From Streptomyces sp. ITFR-21 (GTDB taxonomy: Bacteria; Actinomycetota; Actinomycetes; Streptomycetales; Streptomycetaceae), in assembly GCF_031844685.1 (NCBI RefSeq), contig NZ_CP134608.1, positions 39,522 to 103,521 of the forward strand: DNA of 64,000 nucleotides, written 5' to 3'. A program made the position numbers and the translations under genes. Below, one piece after another: positions 57,930 to 64,000 of this stretch. Below the pieces are notes generated by a model. It ran no database searches. It worked only from the letters and a program-made list of their open reading frames with translations, and was not told the DNA's origin. Within the stretch, counting starts at the first letter, position 1, and every line of letters starts with the position of its first letter.

Positions 57930-59004
57930 TCTGCTCATTCCCCCCATGCCCGACCTGCCCGTCAACGCGGCCGGCGGCCTGGTGGACGCGCCGACTGCGC
58001 GGCTGGTGCTCCCCGCGGACGCCCCCGAGGAGTATTGGCACGCCACCCGCCGCGAGGGGATCGGCGGCAGCGACGTGGCCGCGATCCTCGGCCTGGGCGG
58101 CGGCAAGTACACCTCGCCGCGGCACGTGTACGAGGCCAAGCACGGGCGCCCCCAGCCGGTGAACAGCGAGGCGGCCGAGGTGGGCCGCGAGATCGAAGGG
58201 TTCATCGCGGGCCTGTTCTCGAAGCGGTCCGGCGTGCGCATCGGCAACCCGCCGGGCACCCTCGCCCACCTGGACTACCCGTGGATGCGGGTCAACGTGG
58301 ACCGGTACACCTACGGCCCCGACTCCGATGTCGTGTCCGGGCTCCTGGAGTGCAAGAACCGCAGCGAGTACCAGGCCGAGGAGTGGGAGGACGGGGCCGT
58401 CCCGGACGCCCCCGCGATCCAAACCCACTGGGGTATGGCCGTGGGCGGGTGGGACCACGGGTTCGTGGCCGCGCTCGTCGGCGGCAACAAACTCAGGTGG
58501 AGCCGTCTGGAGCGCGACGAGGAAATGATCGGCTACCTCATCGACTACTGCGGCCGGTGGTTCCAGCGGCACGTGATCGAGGGGTTCCCGCCGGACGCGG
58601 ACGGCTACGAGGCGACCACTGACCTGCTGGCCAAGCTGTGGAGCGTCAAGCCGGAGACCGTGGCCGAGGTGGACGTGGCCAAGGCCAAGGAGCTGCGCGC
58701 CCGCCGCGCGGACCTCAAGACGCAGGAGAAGGCGCTCGCCGAGTCCCTGCGCACCGTCGAGAACGAGATGCGCCTCCTGACCGGGGAGAACGAGGTCGCC
58801 AAGTCCGGCGGCAAGGCCGCGTGGACCTGGAAGGCGAACGGCACCTTCGCGTCGGCGAGGTTCGCCGAGGCCGAGCCGGAGCTGTTCGAGCAGTTCACGC
58901 ACATGGCGCCCGCCCTGGACATGGACCGGCTCAAGGCCGAGGCCCCCGACACGTACGCCAAGTACCGGTCCCGCCGCCTCGTCGTGCCGGCGAAGGGAAT
59001 CTGA
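57922..59004 (+). CDS. YqaJ/lambda-exonuclease-like recombinase nuclease
   Basis: 360 residues. YqaJ-type features: YWHATRREGIGGSDVAAILG, EVGREIEGFIAGLFSK, a catalytic D-x(n)-E-x-K in SDVVSGLLECKNRSEY and QTHWGMAVGGWDHGFVA. The C-terminal 120 residues are helical (KAKELRARRADLKTQEKAL). It would resect 5' ends of double-stranded DNA to supply single strands to RecT, whose gene follows after two bases. Confidence 0.9.
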   Translation: MSDLLIPPMPDLPVNAAGGLVDAPTARLVLPADAPEEYWHATRREGIGGSDVAAILGLGGGKYTSPRHVYEAKHGRPQPVNSEAAEVGREIEGFIAGLFSKRSGVRIGNPPGTLAHLDYPWMRVNVDRYTYGPDSDVVSGLLECKNRSEYQAEEWEDGAVPDAPAIQTHWGMAVGGWDHGFVAALVGGNKLRWSRLERDEEMIGYLIDYCGRWFQRHVIEGFPPDADGYEATTDLLAKLWSVKPETVAEVDVAKAKELRARRADLKTQEKALAESLRTVENEMRLLTGENEVAKSGGKAAWTWKANGTFASARFAEAEPELFEQFTHMAPALDMDRLKAEAPDTYAKYRSRRLVVPAKGI

Positions 59005-59006
59005 CC

Positions 59007-60005
59007 ATGGCCCTGAACACGTTGAAGGACCGCGTGCGCGCGGCCACGGCGGACAAGCCCGCTGTCCCCCCGACCCCGGTGATCCGGGCGGTCGATGTGG
59101 TGGAGGGCTCGACGCCGACCGAGCTGCGCGAGGCCGAGCAGGCAGCGGGCGGCAAGTCCACCAACGCCGTCATGGAGTGGCTCGACCACTACAGCGCCGA
59201 CTTCGCCCAGGCCCTCCCGGCCTGTGTGGACACCGGGACGTTCATGGCGGCGGTGCGCGCGGCCCTGCCGTCGCTCAACCGCTGCACCCCCGCCAGCCTC
59301 TTGCAGGCCCTCATGACGTGCGCCCGGTTCGGCCTGGTGCCGGACGGCAAGCACGCGGTGATCAAGCGCGAAGGGCCGTTGGCGGTGTTCGTGCCGATGG
59401 CCGCCGGTTACGTGGAGCTGATGTACCGGTCCGGCCGCGTCGGGTCGGTACACACCGGCCTGATCTACGAGGGCGATGAGTGGGACTACGAGCCCACGGC
59501 CAAGGCGCCGGACGACTTCCGGCACAAGCCCGCGCTGCTGCTGCCCGAGGAGGAGCGGGGCGCGCCGATCCTGGCGTACGCCTTCTGCTGGATGACCAGC
59601 GGGGAGCGCTCGCAGGTCGTCATCCTCACGCGGCAGGACGCGGAGGCGATCCGGGACGAGTACAGCACCGCGTACCAGGACGCGGTGCGCGAGGGCCGGA
59701 CGGACAGCTTCTGGCACATCAAGTTCGATCAGATGTGGGTCAAGTCGGCGGTCCTGCGGCTGCACAAGGTGGTGCCCACCTCCCCGGAGCTGGTGCAGCT
59801 CGCCGACGCGGACGCGGCGGGCGAGGCCGGACGCGTGCAGATCCTCCACGCGCCGAAGGAGCCCCAGCTCCTCGCCGCGGCCGAAGCCGCGCACGCGGCA
59901 GCCGAGGCGTCCCAGGACCCCAAGGACGCCCCCGCCCGCGCGGTGCCCCGGCAGCGGACGCAGCCCAAGCGCACGACCCGCGCGGAGCGGAGGAACCGCC
60001 GGTGA
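59007..60005 (+). CDS. recT: RecT-family single-strand annealing protein
   Basis: 332 residues, ATG with GAAGGGA upstream. RecT core: CTPASLLQALMTCARFGLVP, AVFVPMAAGYVELMYRSGRV and ILAYAFCWMTSGERSQVVI, closing with FDQMWVKSAVLRLHKVVPTS. It pairs with the preceding exonuclease for phage recombination. A basic Ala/Pro-rich tail follows. Overlaps the next gene by GTGA. Confidence 0.93.
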   Translation: MALNTLKDRVRAATADKPAVPPTPVIRAVDVVEGSTPTELREAEQAAGGKSTNAVMEWLDHYSADFAQALPACVDTGTFMAAVRAALPSLNRCTPASLLQALMTCARFGLVPDGKHAVIKREGPLAVFVPMAAGYVELMYRSGRVGSVHTGLIYEGDEWDYEPTAKAPDDFRHKPALLLPEEERGAPILAYAFCWMTSGERSQVVILTRQDAEAIRDEYSTAYQDAVREGRTDSFWHIKFDQMWVKSAVLRLHKVVPTSPELVQLADADAAGEAGRVQILHAPKEPQLLAAAEAAHAAAEASQDPKDAPARAVPRQRTQPKRTTRAERRNRR

Positions 60006-60739
60006 CCTGGATCTCCAGGCCCTGGTGCGGGTTCGACCTGGAGACCACGGGGACCAACCCCGAGGCCGACAGGATCGTCACGGCCGCCGTCGTCACGTAC
60101 GACGGCGGCCGGCCCGCCGGGGCCACGAAGTACCTCGCTGACCCCGGGGTGCCCATCCCGGCCGAGACCACCGCAATCCACGGCTACACCACCGAGGCGG
60201 CCCGCGAGTCGGGCCGCCCGGCCCCGGAGGTGGTCGAGGAGGTGGTCACCGACCTGGTGGCCGCCGTCCGCGCCGGTCACCCCCTGGTGGCCATGAACGC
60301 GCAGTTCGACCTGACCATGCTGGACCGGGAGTGCGCCCGCTACGGGCTGCGCTCGCTGTTCGACCTGGTGACGCCGTACGTGCTGGACCCCAAGGTGCTC
60401 GACAAGCGGGTGGACCGGTACCGGCGCGGCGGCCGGCGCCTCGTGGACCTGTGCGCGACGTACGGCGTCGTCCACGGCGGTGCCCACGAGGCAGCCGCCG
60501 ACGCGGTCGCGGCCTGCGCCGTGACGGCCGCCGTGGTCGAGCGGTACGGGTGGCTCAAGCGGGTGTCGCTGGACGACCTCCAGGTGCAGCAAGCCCGGTG
60601 GGCCGCCGACCAACAGGCCGGACTCCGCGAGCACTTCGCCACCACCCCCGGCAAGACCCACCTGGCCGCGTCGGTCCGCGAGGACTGGCCGTTCGTGCCG
60701 CGGCTTGTCCTCCCGGCCGTCGAGGAGGCGGCCCAGTGA
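60002..60739 (+). CDS. DnaQ-like DEDDh 3'-5' exonuclease
   Basis: 245 residues, GTG. Exo motifs: GFDLETTGTNPEADR (I), MNAQFDLTMLDREC (II) and VVHGGAHEAAADAVAAC (III with His and Asp). It would degrade single strands or proofread. The C-terminal 60 residues carry a helical extension. Coupled by GTGA on both sides. Confidence 0.92.
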   Translation: MTWISRPWCGFDLETTGTNPEADRIVTAAVVTYDGGRPAGATKYLADPGVPIPAETTAIHGYTTEAARESGRPAPEVVEEVVTDLVAAVRAGHPLVAMNAQFDLTMLDRECARYGLRSLFDLVTPYVLDPKVLDKRVDRYRRGGRRLVDLCATYGVVHGGAHEAAADAVAACAVTAAVVERYGWLKRVSLDDLQVQQARWAADQQAGLREHFATTPGKTHLAASVREDWPFVPRLVLPAVEEAAQ

Positions 60740-60948
60740 TCCGGACCGCGATCAGCGGCGCCCTGGCCGGGCTCCTCGGCCGCCGCCGGCCGCAGGGCTA
60801 CCCGACCGCCGGGTTCCGGGCCGGGCCGCTGTGGACCTGGTGCCCGGCCGAGCGCGCCCAGACCCCCCACCTGCCCGACGCCGGGGGCCTGCGCTGCCTT
60901 TCCTGCAAGACCCCCACCCCCCCACATGAGGTGAAGACCCGTGGATGA
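60736..60948 (+). CDS. Small protein with CxxC
   Basis: 70 residues, GTG overlapping the exonuclease stop. A hydrophobic start (TAISGALAGLLGRRRPQGYP) is followed by LWTWCPAERAQTPHLP and LRCLSCKTPTPP. A zinc-knuckle pair is likely. Unknown role; overlaps the next gene by eight bases. Confidence 0.6.
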   Translation: MIRTAISGALAGLLGRRRPQGYPTAGFRAGPLWTWCPAERAQTPHLPDAGGLRCLSCKTPTPPHEVKTRG

Positions 60949-61636
60949 GCTGGACGGCCCGGAGTACATCCGGCCTGCGCAGAAGGAGTGTCCGCGCTGC
61001 GGGTGCTGCTCGGAAGACCTGTGCGCGAAGGGGCGCAACAGCATCAGGCGCTGCCACGGGCACACCGCCGACCAGGCCCGGGACGTAGTCGCCTCGTGCC
61101 CGTGCTCCTCGGAGTGGACCAAGCACACCGCCGCCTGGCGCAACGCGCAGGTGCGGGTGACCCGCCTGGCGCGGGAGCTGCCGGTGCCCGAGGAGTCGTT
61201 GACGCTGCTCCGGGCGCTGGCCCGGGGGGCGCACGCCGAGGATCCCAACGAGGGGTTCCCGCAGCTCCGCCTCCGCGGCCTGGCACAGCTCGTGTCCGGG
61301 CTGTACGCGATCACCCCGCACGGCCACACCTACCTCGCGGCCCTGGACGACGTGCGCGCCCCGGTGCCGGTGCTGGTCCTGGACGTGGACCTGCCCACCC
61401 GCACCGCGCGTGTGGAGGTGAGGGCCTGGCAGCAGGGCCAGCCGGTGACGGTCCTGCTCGACCACATCACCAACGACACGGTCATGACCCCGGAGGCGCT
61501 GCCCGGCCGGTGGCTGGAGGCCGAGGCCAACGTCGAGGTCGAGCACGTGGACCGCCTGGTGCTGACGCACTACCGCACGGTGCCGCTCGCCCCGCTTCGG
61601 CGCGGGTGGCTGCCGGCCGAGACGGACACCGAGTGA
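60941..61636 (+). CDS. Hypothetical early protein, cysteine cluster at N-terminus
   Basis: 231 residues from GTG. ECPRCGCCSEDLCAKGRNS and a later CPCSSEW suggest a zinc site. The C-terminal half is a beta-rich domain (APVPVLVLDVDLPTRTARVE ... NVEVEHVDRLVLTHYR). No family is recognised. GTGA overlap with the RusA-like gene. Confidence 0.72.
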   Translation: MDELDGPEYIRPAQKECPRCGCCSEDLCAKGRNSIRRCHGHTADQARDVVASCPCSSEWTKHTAAWRNAQVRVTRLARELPVPEESLTLLRALARGAHAEDPNEGFPQLRLRGLAQLVSGLYAITPHGHTYLAALDDVRAPVPVLVLDVDLPTRTARVEVRAWQQGQPVTVLLDHITNDTVMTPEALPGRWLEAEANVEVEHVDRLVLTHYRTVPLAPLRRGWLPAETDTE

Positions 61637-62196
61637 CCGATCCGGTAGCGACCCCGGCGGGCAGCCTGTTGCCCGCCGGGGGGCGGGAGCAGGACCAGGA
61701 GCGCGCCCGCCTCCTGGCCGCGGCCCTGGCCCCGGGTGCCGGTGACGTGCTGTCGCTGGTGTGGGGCGGTGAGCCGCCGTCGAAGACCCGGCCCAGGTTC
61801 GCAGACGGCCGGACGTACAAGGACCCGGCGGACGAGGCGGCCGAGGCGAAAACCGGGTGGAACCTGCGCCGGTTGTTCCGGCAGCCGTGGACCGGGAACC
61901 TCGCGGTCGGCCTGGTGTTCTTCCGCTCGGACCGGCGCCGGATCGACGTGGACAACATGATCAAGCACGTGCTCGACGCCGGGAACGGGATCGGGTGGGT
62001 GGACGACCACCAAGTCACCGCGCTGTACGGGGTGGCCGAGCTGGACGCCCAGTTCCCCCGGACGCTGCTGGTCGTCACCCGGCACGTCTCCTCGCTCGAC
62101 CGCACCCCGGTGGTTCCGGCCGTCCCCCGTAAGCGCGCGCCGGCCGCGGCGCCGGCACGCAAGCGCGCCCCGGCGAAGCCGAGGGGTGCCCGGTGA
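61633..62196 (+). CDS. RusA-like Holliday-junction resolvase
   Basis: 187 residues, GTG. RusA features: LSLVWGGEPPSKTRPRF near the N-terminus, and RRRIDVDNMIKHVLDAGNG followed by WVDDHQV, which contain the catalytic aspartates. An Ala/Pro/Lys tail (KRAPAAAPARKRAPAK) is probably for DNA contact. It fits the recombination gene set of exonuclease, RecT and exonuclease before it. Confidence 0.88.
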   Translation: MTDPVATPAGSLLPAGGREQDQERARLLAAALAPGAGDVLSLVWGGEPPSKTRPRFADGRTYKDPADEAAEAKTGWNLRRLFRQPWTGNLAVGLVFFRSDRRRIDVDNMIKHVLDAGNGIGWVDDHQVTALYGVAELDAQFPRTLLVVTRHVSSLDRTPVVPAVPRKRAPAAAPARKRAPAKPRGAR

Positions 62197-62546
62197 CGAA
62201 CGAGGAGATCAGCAACGCCCTGGACGCGGCCGGCGCCGTGGCTCCCCTGGCTCCTTCGCGGAGCCGGGGGGGCCGGGCTCCCTCGGCCGCGTCGTGGGAG
62301 GACGCGTTCGCGCAGCACACCGTGGCGGTCGAGGGCGGGCACCTCCACTGGACCGGGGCCACCACCGGCCGGGGTACCCCGGTGGTGGCGTACGGCGGAC
62401 AGGTCGAGACCGGGTACCGGCTGGCGTTCCGGTGGCACCACGGCCGGGAGCCGGAGGGGTACGTGCGCCCCACGTGCACGTACTCCCGGTGCCTGGCCGG
62501 TGGCCACCTCGCGGACCGCGTGATCCGGGACGGGGCGGCGTCGTGA
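62193..62546 (+). CDS. HNH-like protein lacking catalytic histidines
   Basis: 117 residues, GTG overlapping the resolvase stop. GHLHWTGATTGRGTPVVAYG, then TGYRLAFRWHHGREPEGYV and PTCTYSRCLAGGHL follow the plan of phage HNH endonucleases (WTGA ... G-V-x-x-x-C ... C-x-x-x-x-HL). The D-H pair expected before the first cysteine is replaced by R-P. It may be an inactive DNA-binding relative. Confidence 0.55.
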   Translation: MTNEEISNALDAAGAVAPLAPSRSRGGRAPSAASWEDAFAQHTVAVEGGHLHWTGATTGRGTPVVAYGGQVETGYRLAFRWHHGREPEGYVRPTCTYSRCLAGGHLADRVIRDGAAS

Positions 62547-62752
62547 CGGGGCTGTGCGCGCTGTTCGTGTTCCTCGTCGTCGCGGACGCCGTGGTGTCCA
62601 CCGCGCACATCTGGGTGCCGATCCTCCTGGTCCTGGTCGCCCTGGTCGCGGCGTGGCGCTGGCGCCGGTCCCGCCGTCGCCGCCGGGCTGCGGACATGTC
62701 CGGACAGTGTCCGGACACCGACCCGGACACGGACGACGGGGAGTCGCCATGA
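62543..62752 (+). CDS. Small membrane protein
   Basis: 69 residues, GTG overlapping the preceding stop. Two hydrophobic stretches (LCALFVFLVVADAVVSTAHI and WVPILLVLVALVAAW) are followed by a basic RRSRRRRRA segment. The C-terminus (DMSGQCPDTDPDTDDGESP) is coded by the palindrome cluster. Confidence 0.6.
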   Translation: MTGLCALFVFLVVADAVVSTAHIWVPILLVLVALVAAWRWRRSRRRRRAADMSGQCPDTDPDTDDGESP

Positions 62753-62785
62753 GGGGGGTTGAGCTGCACGGACACCCGTCCGGAC
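62697..62785. repeat. Palindrome cluster 3 (TGTCCGGACA)
   Basis: Exact GTCCGGAC at 62698, 62709 and 62778, two extended to TGTCCGGACA and one to GTGTCCGGACAC. Near matches continue to about 62816. The cluster covers the end of the membrane protein gene and the region just before the strong internal start of the WhiB-like gene. Confidence 0.75.
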
Positions 62786-63177
62786 ATGTCCGCTGGACAG
62801 TCCGGGACGTGTCCGACTGCCCGGCTGTCGAGGAGGAGATGAGCATGGCCAGGCGCCCCCGGCCCGCACCGGACAACCTGCCCCGTCCGTACCACTGGTC
62901 CGAAGACGCCGCCTGTTCCGGCGTCGACACAGAGAGGTTCTTCCCGGTCGGCGCCGAGGGGGTGCCGACCAAGCTGGAGGCCGAGTACGCGAAGGCGCTG
63001 TGCGTACCGTGCCCGGTTCGCTCGGCCTGCCTCGCCCACGCCCTCACGCGCCCGGAGCACTTCGGGGTGTGGGGCGGCATGGACGAGGGCGAGCGGGCCG
63101 AACTGCTGCGGTCGGCCCGGCGGGCAGCGGAGCGCGAGCGCAGGCGGGAGCGGGAACATGCCGCCGCGTCGGCTTAG
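62749..63177 (+). CDS. WhiB-like regulator
   Basis: 142 residues from the ATGA overlap. The WhiB core is complete: AACSGVDTERFFPVGAEG, then ALCVPCPVRSACLAHALTRP (C-x2-C-x5-C), and the G-[VI]-W-G-G turn in EHFGVWGGMDEGERAELLR. It binds a [4Fe-4S] cluster and probably contacts the main sigma factor. An ATG at 62845 behind GAGGAGG gives a 110-residue form of normal length; the upstream 32 residues are mostly translated palindrome DNA. A basic tail (RRAAERERRREREHAA) could bind DNA. Confidence 0.92.
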   Translation: MRGVELHGHPSGHVRWTVRDVSDCPAVEEEMSMARRPRPAPDNLPRPYHWSEDAACSGVDTERFFPVGAEGVPTKLEAEYAKALCVPCPVRSACLAHALTRPEHFGVWGGMDEGERAELLRSARRAAERERRREREHAAASA

Positions 63178-63406
63178 CGTGCCGCCCCCGGTCCGGACCG
63201 CTCCGGTGCTCGGGCCGGGCGGGTTGCTGGACTGGAGGGACGCCCGGCACCACTCCGCCGAGGCCCGGCCGTGCCGGTACTGCGGCAGCTCGACCCACAT
63301 GCGGGACGAGACCGGGAAACCGGCCGACAAGGTCTGTGCCGAACGCGTCTACGCCGAGATCTTGCAGGTGGCCGCCGCGGCTCACATCCAGCAGGGCACG
63401 TTGTGA
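63158..63406 (+). CDS. Small zinc-knuckle protein
   Basis: 82 residues, ATG inside the end of the WhiB gene. RPCRYCGSSTHMRDETGKPADKVC type arrangement (C-x2-C ... H ... C) near the middle suggests a zinc knuckle; the C-terminus is a helix (AERVYAEILQVAAAAHIQQG). GTGA overlap with the next gene. Confidence 0.68.
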   Translation: MPPRRLSVPPPVRTAPVLGPGGLLDWRDARHHSAEARPCRYCGSSTHMRDETGKPADKVCAERVYAEILQVAAAAHIQQGTL

Positions 63407-63852
63407 CGCCGGGACAGCTGACCTACCTCACCCGGTGCGCGCTGGAAGCGGCGCAGGCCGGCGACCGGCGGCGCACGGCGGAGATGACCGGCCGACTGGC
63501 CCGGGAAGCGGACGCCCTGGACCTGGTGTCCGCGTGCCGGGTGATGGCCGACATAGGGCTGCGCGCGCTGCTCGTGCTGTACGGCCAGCCCAACGCGGCC
63601 CGGGGCGAGGCGTGGGTGCTGGACCAGCTCGGCGACGCCGAGGGGCACCCGTGCCGCTTGTTCGCGGCCCGCCTGGTCACCGCGTACGCCAACGCGGACA
63701 ACGACACCGTGACCGCCCTCGCAGCGGTCGCGGCCGGAGCGACCCCCGCCGAGCGGGCCGAGTCGCTGCGGTCGCTCGCGACTTACGCGGCCGGGCTCGA
63801 TGCCCGCGCCGCCCGACAGAAGAACGACCACGACGGAAGGAACGACCGATGA
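63403..63852 (+). CDS. Helical hypothetical protein
   Basis: 149 residues, GTG. Entirely helical in appearance, with TPR-like spacing (LTRCALEAAQAGDRRRTAEM, LVTAYANADNDTVTALAAVA). No family name. ATGA overlap with the following gene. Confidence 0.68.
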   Translation: MTPGQLTYLTRCALEAAQAGDRRRTAEMTGRLAREADALDLVSACRVMADIGLRALLVLYGQPNAARGEAWVLDQLGDAEGHPCRLFAARLVTAYANADNDTVTALAAVAAGATPAERAESLRSLATYAAGLDARAARQKNDHDGRNDR

Positions 63853-64000
63853 CGACCGATCAGGAGACGGCCGCACCGCAGCCGCGGGGGCCTCGGCCTC
63901 CCCAGGTGCGCCGGCCGCGCCTGCGCGGCGAGGAGCGGGACCAGGTCCGCGCGGACGTGGCCAAGGGCTACAAGAAGCCGAAGGCGTCGATCCGCTCCCT
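63849..64000 (+). CDS. HTH protein, 3' end outside window
   Basis: 50 visible residues from an ATG overlapping the preceding stop: TTDQETAAPQPRGPRPPQVR, then ERDQVRADVAKGYKKPKASI and RSL. The last part resembles the start of the helix-turn-helix in small streptomycete proteins of the type YEKGASIRALA. Only a partial call is possible. Confidence 0.55.
   Translation, partial: MTTDQETAAPQPRGPRPPQVRRPRLRGEERDQVRADVAKGYKKPKASIRS

Noticed and set aside
1..64000. CRISPR arrays, rRNA genes or insertion sequences
   Set aside because: No regularly spaced repeats of CRISPR type, no rRNA-like sequence and no transposase motifs were seen; the repeats found are the palindrome clusters, the adaptor duplication and the attachment arms.

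Overview
This window is GC-rich DNA (around 70%) with GTG/TTG starts and ATGA/GTGA start-stop overlaps between most genes. It carries a WhiB-like regulator, an Xre/TPR plus HATPase pair typical of streptomycetes, and a nearly complete set of siphovirus genes. It is best read as the genome of a temperate, long-tailed Streptomyces phage, or a phage-plasmid in its circular or unintegrated form. The reason is that the attachment core (3' half of a tRNA-Pro) and the integrase lie in the middle, with late genes to the left and early genes to the right.

Left arm, 1-7.2 kb: the end of a stand-alone ComM/Mg-chelatase N-terminal-type protein, an acidic unknown protein, a PAPS-reductase-like enzyme, a phage tRNA-Gly(UCC), a D12-methylase-like/Mom-like fusion and a ParB-like protein. 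Together these look like a DNA-modification or antirestriction set. They lead directly into small and large terminase.

Virion genes, 7.2-39.7 kb: portal; a 1128-residue fusion of Mu-F-like head protein, 2H phosphoesterase-like domain, prohead protease and winged helix; a capsid protein with its own N-terminal scaffold-like segment; a run of very cysteine-rich head and decoration proteins, including an RCC1 propeller and a 1598-residue modular protein; three proteins sharing one cysteine-rich N-terminal adaptor; major tail protein; a Stealth-like transferase; head-tail connectors; tail chaperones; tape measure; baseplate and fibre proteins. Four major structural genes (capsid, major tail protein, tail chaperone, tape measure) have the same leader: a -10-like hexamer, 10-11 bases, a conserved 20-base motif, then a hairpin that covers the ribosome-binding region. 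This is the strongest candidate for an undescribed regulatory system here.

Lysis, 39.7-41.7 kb: amidase with a peptidoglycan-binding domain, a holin-like protein and a second membrane protein, closed by a strong terminator.

Cargo, 41.7-53.1 kb: genes that look bacterial rather than viral. There is a GNAT/Xre-TPR pair facing a HATPase gene, a Nudix hydrolase, and a tightly coupled seven-gene run: APT-fold kinase, lactate/malate dehydrogenase-like, HprK-like kinase, AlkA-like glycosylase, B12-type radical SAM, thymidylate kinase and MazG. Its purpose is unknown.

Switch region, 53.2-56.7 kb: attachment core between two 27-bp arm repeats; a tyrosine integrase with a LacI-type helix-turn-helix inserted in its catalytic domain; a small gene upstream of it; a CI-like repressor; and a divergent Xre-Xis-like fusion gene with a leaderless promoter and GTGCAACA operators.

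Early genes, 56.7-64 kb: small zinc and membrane proteins, lambda-exonuclease-like nuclease, RecT, DnaQ-like exonuclease, RusA-like resolvase, WhiB-like regulator and an HTH protein cut by the window end. Three clusters of the palindrome GTCCGGAC lie at 14.2-14.4, 39.25-39.36 and 62.7-62.8 kb.
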